DNA of 64,000 nucleotides from Bacteroidales bacterium (GTDB lineage Bacteria; Bacteroidota; Bacteroidia; Bacteroidales; Muribaculaceae): NCBI GenBank assembly GCA_015060975.1, contig SUXI01000002.1:62001-126000 (forward strand). The letters are read 5' to 3'. Positions within the stretch are counted from its first letter, which is position 1, and each line of letters starts with the position of its first letter. The translations under genes were made by a program, and so were the position numbers. The notes beneath the pieces were generated by a model. That model was not told the origin of the DNA and ran no database searches. It saw only the letters and a list, made by a program, of their open reading frames with translations. Of this stretch, positions 27,999 through 35,428 are shown piece after piece.

Positions 27999-28745
27999 CT
28001 ATTTTTTATTTTGCTGACGCACAGTTATGTGAAAACAGCTCTGTTTCCCTTCATATTTCACATAACAGCGTCCTTGTGTTTGAAATTCCAACAACACCTC
28101 TGAAAGCAATTGCGACAAATTTTGAAATGTGCGAGGATTCTCCTTTTGGTCTCTTATAAAACGAGAATAACTAATATCGAATGTCGTTCCATATTGGTGC
28201 GTTGAAACAGCCACCGCATTAGGATTATGATTCATCAATCTTTTTATGGTTTCGGGAGTTCGCAACACACTTGTCACTTTTATCCTATATTTACTTTGTC
28301 CACGTTCCCATAACAGTTCATTGAATCGCATGCCAATATCTCTTAACAATTTAGCGGCTTCGGGAACAAGAAACGGATATGAATGCGTCAATTTATCAAG
28401 GTAATATTCCTCGCACGAGGCTATCAGTTCCAGCGGTCGAGATGTATTCCACGCCGAAGCCATATCTGTAATAGGTTTTATTCCCAATGTTTCAGCAGCT
28501 ACAAGCTGAACATGATTACTATCATTGAACGTCTTCGACCGGCTACCGCTAAAATGAGTTTCGACCGGCTGCGCCACCATTGAGTCCTCCTCGTTATACA
28601 ATGGTGCCGAATATATATCTTCTGTTGAACCGCGCAATATCGTTGCCGCCTTTGTGTCATTGTTCTCTGTTGAGCTACAGCTACAACCACTCGACATGAC
28701 CATTACAGCCATTACAACAATAACCAATGTCAAAAACGACCTCAT
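27999..28745 (-). CDS. DUF5715 lipoprotein, peptidase M15-like
   Basis: The N terminus is a lipoprotein signal (VMVMSSGCSCSS). The C-terminal half resembles M15/VanY-type D,D-peptidases: SVLRTPETIKRLM, then the metal-binding STHQYGTTFDISY (His and Asp) and CFHITVR with a second His. In the family this set binds zinc and cuts peptidoglycan cross-links, but the catalytic Glu before the last His is not obvious (GKQSCFH), so activity is uncertain. Its start overlaps the nitroreductase stop (TGATG). Confidence 0.75.
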   Translation of the reverse strand: MRSFLTLVIVVMAVMVMSSGCSCSSTENNDTKAATILRGSTEDIYSAPLYNEEDSMVAQPVETHFSGSRSKTFNDSNHVQLVAAETLGIKPITDMASAWNTSRPLELIASCEEYYLDKLTHSYPFLVPEAAKLLRDIGMRFNELLWERGQSKYRIKVTSVLRTPETIKRLMNHNPNAVAVSTHQYGTTFDISYSRFIRDQKENPRTFQNLSQLLSEVLLEFQTQGRCYVKYEGKQSCFHITVRQQNKK

Positions 28746-29347
28746 CAGTACCCCACTGTTTGAACAAGAATAACTCGTTGTGATGGTTTTAAGTTAAGAG
28801 CCTTCGCCAAACCATCCTTGTCAAAGCTACCGCGTGTCACAGTCCCTATACCATTAGAAGCACACCACAAATATATATTTTGCATCACGGCTCCGGCATC
28901 GGTTCCCGCATAAATATCATTTGGCATCAACTCCTTATCACTTACTATTGCAATATTCAACGGAGCTTTTTTGGCAAAATCTTGAGCTGCCGAATATTCC
29001 CGAACATCCTCGGTGGTGACTTCTACCAACTTATTCTCTTTTGCAGCATATAACCACGCTCCCTCGGGAGCAATCACATAGATTGTTATCTCCTGTTTAT
29101 TCAATGCAGTGGGAATAGTCAACTTATCTTCACGATTAAACCCGCAAGCCGCCCAAAGCAAATCGGAGAGTTGTTGCTCGCTCAATCGTTTTTCAGTTGA
29201 GAACTCTCGTGTTGATTTTCGATTTGATAAAGCCTCCATCAACGGCATTCCTCCTGTTTTTTGGGGCTGAGGGAGCACTATATCCGATGCCGCACAACTT
29301 GAAAACGACATCACTGCAAGCATAGATGCGATAATAAAATGTCTCAT
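28745..29347 (-). CDS. Nitroreductase-family protein, SagB-like, exported
   Basis: An FMN-dependent nitroreductase fold: ALSNRKSTREFSTEKRLSEQQLSDLLWAACG (FMN phosphate-binding Arg and Ser), then QNIYLWCASNGIGTVTRG and the end VILVQTVGY. An unusual point is a signal peptide with a lipobox-like Cys (VMSFSSCAAS), so the enzyme may be periplasmic. SagB-like dehydrogenases oxidise ring-shaped precursors in peptide maturation; no such peptide gene is nearby, so the substrate is unknown. This is the first gene of the seven-gene minus-strand run. Confidence 0.85.
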   Translation of the reverse strand: MRHFIIASMLAVMSFSSCAASDIVLPQPQKTGGMPLMEALSNRKSTREFSTEKRLSEQQLSDLLWAACGFNREDKLTIPTALNKQEITIYVIAPEGAWLYAAKENKLVEVTTEDVREYSAAQDFAKKAPLNIAIVSDKELMPNDIYAGTDAGAVMQNIYLWCASNGIGTVTRGSFDKDGLAKALNLKPSQRVILVQTVGY

Positions 29348-29465
29348 TACCTGTAATTTTTTGATTTAATTTGTAAAATTAAACCTTTCACACCTACTTT
29401 GCAAGAAAATATGCCACAGATTAACACAGATTAGCAAAACAACCCGATAAAGCAAATATCATTTT

Positions 29466-29509
29466 TTCAAAAAGGAGATGCGTCGTTTTGAATTCCGGCG
29501 CATCTCCTT
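29466..29509 (-). terminator. Intrinsic terminator after the FISUMP gene
   Basis: A perfect 11-bp stem (AAGGAGATGCG 29472-29482 with CGCATCTCCTT 29499-29509) is followed, on the minus strand, by TTTTTG. It lies 82 nt past the stop of the 29591-31396 gene. Confidence 0.8.
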
Positions 29510-29590
29510 GAGCACTTTTTTTGTGTTTTTATATCTAACTCATAGTTATTAAATAGATTCGATTGTTGCTTTTACGCTCTGCTACCATCT

Positions 29591-31396
29591 TTATTCTTTT
29601 GATTTTACCGGACGGATGCAATGACCAATCATACGATTATCAATTACCGTTTCAGTCTTTTTTTCTTTAGGACCATAAAGCAAAACATTGGCATTAGTAT
29701 TACTATGGCTACCATCACTATATATAACCAATGATCCGGTCCAATAACAGCAATGAACCCCATCATCAATCAATTCATCTCCTACTATATGACCGTTTAA
29801 TGGCAAAAATATAGAATTTCCATTAGGTCCTATTACTTTATAGCCTGGGATATTGTTAGCTACAGTATAGACCCATTTACATTTTTGCAAAAGCTCATCA
29901 GCCTCCGCTTTTGTAGGCATTCGCCATCCTTCGCCCAAATGATAACGTGCGGCATCATAGTCGGTTCCCGATATTTCTTCTCCTATAAAGTTCTGGACAT
30001 AAGTATTTGGATTATAATGAAGATAACCATCATTATCAAAACCTCCTATTCGAGGTATTAACTCTCCCCAAGCAAAATGTACGCCATATTCCATAGCTGA
30101 AGTCGCTCCAAGATCCCAGCCCGACCAATTGACCGACAAGCCCAAATCCACTTCCGCACCAAGAGTGATACCATATTCATTGGTCAATTTAGGCGAAAAC
30201 AATATATAGTCATCAACATCGATTTTATTAGAGAACACCCCGTATTTTGTCCAAACATTTTCATATAAGGTCTCATCTCCTATAACACAATTATTACCAA
30301 GTCTATAGCATGCCGCTCCTTGAAATGGAACATTTACCCACACATAGAGATAACCATCACCATTAACCTCTGCACAGATTGAACTGCGACGACTTGTGTT
30401 GCGAGTGCCTCCAAGGCCAACTTCCGGCAAATAGCACACAGACATGCCAAATGACATATCGACTACCGAAACCACACCATCGGCATAAGAATCGGCTAAT
30501 GCATTTAGATAAGTTGTCACAACACCATATTTCCTACCATTATATGTAATAAATTTCAAATCGGTTCCGCTTTTGTCGGGAAGTACATTTGGAAATTCTC
30601 CAATCAAATCACCGTTTGCAGCAAAATGTGCCGGCAACTTATCTCCATAAGAATGAATCGACCCTACCCAAAATGAGCCATCGGCTTCAACCGTCACATT
30701 TGAATATGTCCCGTCATAATCACTTAATCCGATAACAGTGGGCTTCGTTGAAGTAATTTTGCCTTTGCTTACCGAGTAATAATACACTTTTTGTCCATAC
30801 ACAAACCAAATGCGACCATTCTCCATATCTCCACTCACCGACATGGCATCGCCAATACGGTAACATGGAGCAGTAGCTTTTAACATCACCTCGGGTTCGG
30901 ATGTATCATCATCCCATTTATAAATAATAAAGTTGTTTCCTCCTGTCAGGTTGCAAGCGATGATTGAATTGCCAAGCGTTTCAATCGCGCTTATATAATG
31001 CGCACCGGTAGTACATGAACTTGTATTTAAAGAACCTATTTTAGTCCCTTTATATGCATCAACAATTTCAATTGTATTGTCATCATTGGAACCATTGCGA
31101 CGCACCACATACAATTTGCCATCTTTAAGAGTCATGTCATTTACCACCTGTGAGCCTGTAGTCATCCAAGAAATTGTATCTTCCGAAGTTTCTGAATAAT
31201 TCCAAACCGATTCGACAACATCAAAACCGGCAACATTGCTTTTACCACCATGACTGAAAGTAATACTATCAATATCCTCCGACAATAGTGTTTGAGAGAG
31301 TTCTCCGGTATGAAAATCAAACATTATACCTGAAGTTTGCGCAACCCCAACTATGGCAAACAAACAAAATGTTATATACTGTATTTTACGAATCAT
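29591..31396 (-). CDS. Secreted beta-propeller-like protein with C-terminal FISUMP domain
   Basis: A signal peptide (about 1-20) leads a 601-residue exported protein. Residues about 60-370 contain repeated strand patterns with Trp and Gly (for example GRIWFVYGQKVYYYSVSKGKI, GSFWVGSIHSYG), like a beta-propeller. Residues about 415-598 match the FISUMP domain: VDLGLSVNWSGWDLGA, EYGVHFAWGE, GWRMPTKAEADELL, NSIFLPLNG and the end HCIRPVK. Both parts are typical of Bacteroidetes surface proteins. The stop codon of the upstream gene overlaps its ATG. The pair lies beside the invertible-promoter candidate at 32057 and has no visible fixed promoter. Confidence 0.8.
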   Translation of the reverse strand: MIRKIQYITFCLFAIVGVAQTSGIMFDFHTGELSQTLLSEDIDSITFSHGGKSNVAGFDVVESVWNYSETSEDTISWMTTGSQVVNDMTLKDGKLYVVRRNGSNDDNTIEIVDAYKGTKIGSLNTSSCTTGAHYISAIETLGNSIIACNLTGGNNFIIYKWDDDTSEPEVMLKATAPCYRIGDAMSVSGDMENGRIWFVYGQKVYYYSVSKGKITSTKPTVIGLSDYDGTYSNVTVEADGSFWVGSIHSYGDKLPAHFAANGDLIGEFPNVLPDKSGTDLKFITYNGRKYGVVTTYLNALADSYADGVVSVVDMSFGMSVCYLPEVGLGGTRNTSRRSSICAEVNGDGYLYVWVNVPFQGAACYRLGNNCVIGDETLYENVWTKYGVFSNKIDVDDYILFSPKLTNEYGITLGAEVDLGLSVNWSGWDLGATSAMEYGVHFAWGELIPRIGGFDNDGYLHYNPNTYVQNFIGEEISGTDYDAARYHLGEGWRMPTKAEADELLQKCKWVYTVANNIPGYKVIGPNGNSIFLPLNGHIVGDELIDDGVHCCYWTGSLVIYSDGSHSNTNANVLLYGPKEKKTETVIDNRMIGHCIRPVKSKE

Positions 31397-31884
31397 TTCT
31401 TTAATATTTTATAGGTTGTGTTATTTAATGTGATTATATATATCCCACGGCTTAGGTCGGCTACTGATATTTTATGTGATTCCCCGGCTTTTAAATTTCT
31501 CGATTCAACAAGAACGCCGGTTGTATCATATATGCTAATTTGCGCGTCTTTTTGCAACGGATTTATTTTAATCTCATCACCTTCCAATAAAATTACCGGT
31601 TGTTTATCTAAAACAGGTGCGACTCCGGTTGTGACATCAGAAGATGATTGATAAACCATTTTTTGCAGATTGGAATAGTCGAAGCTAACCTCAATTGAAT
31701 TGAATGAGACCACCATTTGCCCCTCTTTAACCTCGATTTTAGGATTGTCTTCAAATTTAAACGTTGAGACTTCTCCATCATTAGTGTAAATTGAGAATTG
31801 CACAGGCTCGTCTTGAACATCCTGCGCCGATGCCACAAAGCACATCCCAATGAAGAATTGTAGAATTACATGTTTTAATTTCAT
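31393..31884 (-). CDS. Secreted protein with type IX-like C-terminal sorting domain
   Basis: A signal peptide (about 1-20, ending CFVASAQD) is followed by a short beta-rich region (YTNDGEVSTFKFEDNPKIEV, a pattern common in Bacteroidales exported proteins). Residues about 105-163 resemble the type IX secretion C-terminal sorting domain: INPLQKDAQISIYDTTG, then DLSRGIYIITLNNTTYKILKK. I chose the ATG at 31884 because the ATG at 31920 would put 12 charged or polar residues ahead of the signal peptide. It overlaps the next gene by 4 nt (ATGA). Confidence 0.75.
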   Translation of the reverse strand: MKLKHVILQFFIGMCFVASAQDVQDEPVQFSIYTNDGEVSTFKFEDNPKIEVKEGQMVVSFNSIEVSFDYSNLQKMVYQSSSDVTTGVAPVLDKQPVILLEGDEIKINPLQKDAQISIYDTTGVLVESRNLKAGESHKISVADLSRGIYIITLNNTTYKILKK

Positions 31885-32056
31885 ATTACTTAAATTTTGT
31901 TTGAAAATATAGTTTTTCATAATTATTTATTGATGCATAAATTTGAGTCATCTCCATATTTTGTCGCTATAATTACTCCTTGAATATTGTTATATTTATA
32001 CATACCACACTAACTAATTAATATTCAGCATTATAGCTAAATTATCTAATATACCC

Positions 32057-32231
32057 TCTTGATAAGAGAGAGTCGCATTTTTATAAATCGCTGATTATAG
32101 GCTAATTAGGCATAAAATATACTTAACGACTTGCAACGAAATAGTTTTTATTGTTGCATTTTTTAATAAAGGAGATTTGTAATTCATTGATTTTTAACTA
32201 ACTTTGCAAAAACGACTCTCTCTTATCAAGA
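32057..32231. repeat. Candidate invertible promoter element: 19-bp perfect inverted repeats around a 137-bp spacer
   Basis: The arms TCTTGATAAGAGAGAGTCG (32057-32075) and CGACTCTCTCTTATCAAGA (32213-32231) are exact reverse complements; the match stops at both ends. The spacer carries a complete outward promoter (TTTG 32176-32179, 19 nt, TAACTTTG 32199-32206) just inside the right arm. In the present orientation it reads toward the DUF4491-ABC-F genes. If the segment were inverted it would read toward the secreted-protein pair on the left. This is the layout of the invertible promoters known from Bacteroides surface loci. Inversion is inferred, not shown. No recombinase gene is in the window. 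Confidence 0.7.
32176..32206 (+). promoter_or_regulatory. Outward promoter inside the inverted-repeat element
   Basis: TTTG, 19 nt, TAACTTTG: a consensus Bacteroidetes promoter. The predicted start of transcription falls near 32213, in the right arm. Confidence 0.75.
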
Positions 32232-32342
32232 TTATTTATTAAGATTTTTTTAATATCAGGGCATTCTCACTCATTTTTAAAAGATACCTTATGATATTTG
32301 CGAATTTTACAAGGGGATTGTTTTCAATCGAGGAAAAAACAT

Positions 32343-32350
32343 TAATTTTG
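32343..32350 (+). promoter_or_regulatory. -7 box immediately before the DUF4491 gene
   Basis: TAATTTTG ends 4 nt before the ATG at 32355, with a TTG at 32318-32320 (22-nt spacer). A transcript from here would be nearly leaderless, or would start translation at the in-frame ATG at 32367. Confidence 0.45.
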
Positions 32351-32354
32351 TGCT

Positions 32355-32678
32355 ATGGAAACAATAATGCAATTTTTACAAGAAAATCATTTGCTTGGTC
32401 TTGTGATAGGAGTGAGCACTTTTTTGATTATAGGAATATTTCACCCTGTAGTAATAAAATGTGAATATTATTTTGGCACAAAATGTTGGTGGTGGTTTTT
32501 AATTCTTGGATTGATAGGCGTAGGTTTATCAATATGGATTGAAAATGTGCTGTGGTCAACATTACTCGGAGTATTCTCATTTTCTTCATTTTGGACTATT
32601 AAAGAGGTCTTCGACCAAAAGAAACGAGTGATAAAAGGGTGGTTTCCACGTAATCCTAAACGTAAATACGACTATTAA
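32355..32678 (+). CDS. DUF4491 family small membrane protein
   Basis: A 107-residue protein with three hydrophobic helices (about 14-30, 44-61, 66-80). The pattern IFHPVVIKCEYYFGTKCWWWFLILG and the C-terminal VIKGWFPRNPKRKYDY are characteristic of DUF4491, a family of unknown function found in Bacteroidetes. It is 3 nt ahead of the ABC-F gene, so the two are likely one operon. The start may instead be the ATG at residue 5 (32367), given the -7 box 4 nt before the first ATG. Confidence 0.85.
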   Translation: METIMQFLQENHLLGLVIGVSTFLIIGIFHPVVIKCEYYFGTKCWWWFLILGLIGVGLSIWIENVLWSTLLGVFSFSSFWTIKEVFDQKKRVIKGWFPRNPKRKYDY

Positions 32679-32681
32679 AAT

Positions 32682-34319
32682 ATGATCACAGTAGAGGGGT
32701 TGACCGTAGAGTTCGGCGGCACAACATTATTCAAAGATATATCATTTCAAATCAACGAAGGCGACCGCATAGCCCTTATGGGTAAAAATGGTGCGGGGAA
32801 AAGTACATTATTAAAAATTCTTGCCGGGGTGCGTAATGCGTCTCGTGGCTCGGTGTCGGTGCCTAAAGAGTGTGTGGTAGCATATCTTCCACAGCACTTA
32901 ATGACCGAAGATGGTCGCACAGTGCGCGAAGAAGCATCACAAGCGTTTGCCCATTTGATGGAAACCGAAGCCGAGATTAATTGCATAAATGAAGAATTGG
33001 GAATCCGCACCGACTATGAGAGCGATGAATATATGGCACTCATTGAGCGAGTGAGCGAGCTAAGCGAGAAATTCTATGCCATCGACATGACTCACTTCGA
33101 TGAAGATGTGGAGAAAACTCTATTAGGATTAGGGTTCAAGCGTGAAGAACTTGACTGCCCAACGTCACAATTCAGTGGAGGCTGGCGCATGCGCATTGAA
33201 TTGGCGAAATTGTTGTTGAAAAATCCCGATGTATTACTCCTTGACGAACCTACCAACCACCTTGATATTGAAAGTATTCTTTGGCTTGAAGATTTCATTA
33301 AGACTTCATCAAAAGCGGTAGTAGTGATTAGTCACGACCGCCGATTTGTCGATGCCATAACCACTCGCACAATCGAGGTCACAATGGGACGAATCTACGA
33401 CTACAAAGCCTCATACAGCCATTATCTTGAACTACGCAAAGAACGTCGCGAACAACAGATGAAGCAATATGAGGAGCAACAGAAGATGATTCAGGAAACC
33501 AAAGACTTCATCGAGCGATTTAAAGGCACCTACTCAAAAACATTGCAAGTGCAAAGCCGTGTGAAGATGCTCGAAAAACTCGAAATAATTGAGGTTGACG
33601 AAGAAGACACATCGGCATTGCGATTAAAATTTCCACCATCACCACGCAGCGGCTCATATCCGGTGCAAGCCGACGGAGTGGGGAAGGTGTTTGGTGACAA
33701 ACGTGTATTTGCCAACGCATCGTTTATGATTGAGCGTGGCGACAAAGTGGCATTCGTGGGACGTAATGGCGAAGGTAAATCCACTCTTGTGAAATGTATC
33801 ATGGGCGAACTTGAACATGAAGGCACATTGACACTCGGGCATAATGTGCAAGTGGCATATTTCGCTCAAAATCAAGCGTCGTTGCTCGATGAAAATCTCA
33901 CCGTATTCCAAACAATCGATGATATTGCCAAAGGTGATGTGAGATTGAAAATACGCGACATGCTTGGAGCATTTATGTTTGGCGGTCCCGAAGAAAGCTC
34001 AAAAAAAGTAAAGGTATTGTCGGGTGGAGAACGCACCCGATTGGCGATTCTCAAACTATTACTCGAACCGGTCAATCTGCTTATCCTCGACGAACCTACC
34101 AACCACCTCGACCTCAAAACAAAAGATATACTCAAACAAGCATTGCAAGACTACGACGGCACACTAATCCTCGTGAGTCACGACCGCGACTTCCTCGATG
34201 GATTAGTTACAAAAGTTTATGAATTTGGCGACGGCAGAGTGCGTGAACACCTTTGCGACATCAACGAATTCCTCGAAAACAAACGCCTCGCAACCCTCCA
34301 AGATATCGAACGTAAATAA
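32682..34319 (+). CDS. ABC-F family ATPase
   Basis: Two ABC ATPase domains in one chain without membrane helices: Walker A GKNGAGKST (about 35-43) and GRNGEGKST (about 363-371), signature motifs FSGGWRMRIELA and LSGGERTRLAIL, Walker B LLLDEPTNHLD and LILDEPTNHLD. The linker between the domains (EEQQKMIQETKDFIERFKGTYSKTLQVQSRV) is the charged arm of ABC-F proteins. These act on the ribosome, as translation factors (EttA/Uup/YbiT types) or for antibiotic protection. The subtype is not decided; housekeeping is more likely than resistance. Confidence 0.92.
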   Translation: MITVEGLTVEFGGTTLFKDISFQINEGDRIALMGKNGAGKSTLLKILAGVRNASRGSVSVPKECVVAYLPQHLMTEDGRTVREEASQAFAHLMETEAEINCINEELGIRTDYESDEYMALIERVSELSEKFYAIDMTHFDEDVEKTLLGLGFKREELDCPTSQFSGGWRMRIELAKLLLKNPDVLLLDEPTNHLDIESILWLEDFIKTSSKAVVVISHDRRFVDAITTRTIEVTMGRIYDYKASYSHYLELRKERREQQMKQYEEQQKMIQETKDFIERFKGTYSKTLQVQSRVKMLEKLEIIEVDEEDTSALRLKFPPSPRSGSYPVQADGVGKVFGDKRVFANASFMIERGDKVAFVGRNGEGKSTLVKCIMGELEHEGTLTLGHNVQVAYFAQNQASLLDENLTVFQTIDDIAKGDVRLKIRDMLGAFMFGGPEESSKKVKVLSGGERTRLAILKLLLEPVNLLILDEPTNHLDLKTKDILKQALQDYDGTLILVSHDRDFLDGLVTKVYEFGDGRVREHLCDINEFLENKRLATLQDIERK

Positions 34320-34338
34320 CCGACAATCATCATAGAGC

Positions 34339-34373
34339 AAAAAATGGCGACACTTTAATGTATCGCCATTTTT
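34339..34373. terminator. Bidirectional terminator between the ABC-F and muramidase genes
   Basis: An A-rich arm AAAATGGCGA pairs with TCGCCATTTTT around a 12-nt loop. T runs follow on both strands; the flanking genes converge. Confidence 0.85.
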
Positions 34374-34400
34374 ATTGCTAAATTTTGTAGATGGTTATTG

Positions 34401-35042
34401 CTACTTGTTTTTGTATTTCTCGTAGGCTTTTGCCATGCGAGTGTGATAACCTCGCGATTCATAGCTCGGACCATTATAACGAGAGGCAAATCCAGCCCAA
34501 TTTTTTGCTTTGAGATATTTTACCAATTTTGTTGATTCTATGAAATTGGCAAATAGTTCAAGTTGGTCTCGCTCTGAACGGCTCATAAGGTCCATAAACT
34601 CGTGAATATCCTTGGTTTTGCATAATTTCCAATTAAATCCACCAATTTGAAACATACCCCAAAAAGCACTTTCATATCCTAAGGCTTCATTAATTGAACA
34701 TATAGCATCAACTCGAGCCTGCTCGTGTTGCTGTTTTGACCCTTTTATTTTTGACAACTTTGAGTCGCATTCCGAAAGTTTCACTTTTCTTTTCGGGGCA
34801 AATTTTTTCAGCACAGAATAATCAAAATTTACCAAAGGCTTCCCTTTTTCCCAAAAGCCTTTATGAGTCCTACCGGTTTCAATCTCCACAACCGCTTTTA
34901 TTGCAGCTACTTCAACATCCAATCGTTTTGCAACTTCAACATAGTCTTTTTCTGTTAGTCTTTGTTCTGACTTATCTTTGGCAAAAGCAAAAACAGCCAC
35001 GAACACTATAAAAAACGAGAATAAAAGCAATCTATTTTTCAT
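34401..35042 (-). CDS. Secreted N-acetylmuramidase-domain protein
   Basis: A signal peptide (1-21, ending AFAFAKD) precedes an N-acetylmuramidase (DUF3380-type) domain of about 180 residues. The probable catalytic Glu is in KAVVEIETGRTHKGFWEKGKP (about 51-55), followed by GYESAFWGMFQIGGFNWKLC and a terminal NWAGFASRYNGPSYESRGYHTRMAKAY. Such enzymes cut the glycan strand of peptidoglycan. Many relatives are phage endolysins, but the signal peptide here suggests a cell-wall remodelling enzyme. A repeat core lies 22 nt before its start. Confidence 0.85.
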   Translation of the reverse strand: MKNRLLLFSFFIVFVAVFAFAKDKSEQRLTEKDYVEVAKRLDVEVAAIKAVVEIETGRTHKGFWEKGKPLVNFDYSVLKKFAPKRKVKLSECDSKLSKIKGSKQQHEQARVDAICSINEALGYESAFWGMFQIGGFNWKLCKTKDIHEFMDLMSRSERDQLELFANFIESTKLVKYLKAKNWAGFASRYNGPSYESRGYHTRMAKAYEKYKNK

Positions 35043-35063
35043 TGATAATTGATGTGGTTAATA

Positions 35064-35339
35064 TTAAAGGGAATTTCTATAAATTCCACGAATAGATTAA
35101 ACAATAGTCATTGGGGACATTCATTTGTGTACTTTACGGTTGACTTTGTCCAAGTTGCTTTCGCTCAAAAGAACAAATGCAAGCTTTATTCTCTATTCGC
35201 TGAACCGCAACTTTTTCTTTGGCATCTTTTTGTCGCTGTTTCAATCGCATAGCTCGCCATGCTCATTCAACAAAAACAAAAATCCGCTCAAATAAAATTC
35301 ATAAATCTTCACAAAGCAATTTATAGAAGTTCTCTTAAG
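35064..35339. repeat. MITE-like element with about 21-bp imperfect terminal inverted repeats
   Basis: This gene-free stretch starts with TTAAAGGGAATTTCTATAAATT and ends with AATTTATAGAAGTTCTCTTAA, which are inverted copies with two substitutions and one indel. The right end (35286-35339) is nearly identical (about 52 of 54 bases) to the reverse complement of 55799-55854, and the core returns at 62262-62283. The interior has no open frame with coding character, so the element is non-autonomous if mobile. No target-site duplication could be fixed by eye. Confidence 0.6.
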
Positions 35340-35357
35340 GCTGTATATTTTGAACAA

Positions 35358-35410
35358 TTTTTTAATTGCTTCCTATGTTGGCATTGTGAACATAGGAAAC
35401 AATTAAAAAA
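35358..35410. repeat. Long hairpin downstream of pepD
   Basis: Two 22-nt arms (35358-35379 and 35389-35410) pair with a single mismatch around a 9-nt loop. It lies 18 nt past the pepD stop. The runs of T are at the 5' side of the hairpin on both strands, not the 3' side, so it is not a standard intrinsic terminator; it may protect the mRNA 3' end or terminate in another way. Confidence 0.6.
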
Positions 35411-35428
35411 GATGGATCTATTATAAAT

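Noticed and set aside
29411-29432. Short direct repeat ACAGATTA twice upstream of the nitroreductase gene
   Set aside because: Two short copies in AT-rich DNA are expected by chance, and no further copies were seen.
35049-35252. Open frame of 67 codons inside the MITE-like block
   Set aside because: It has no family features and its start overlaps the terminal repeat; treated as non-coding.
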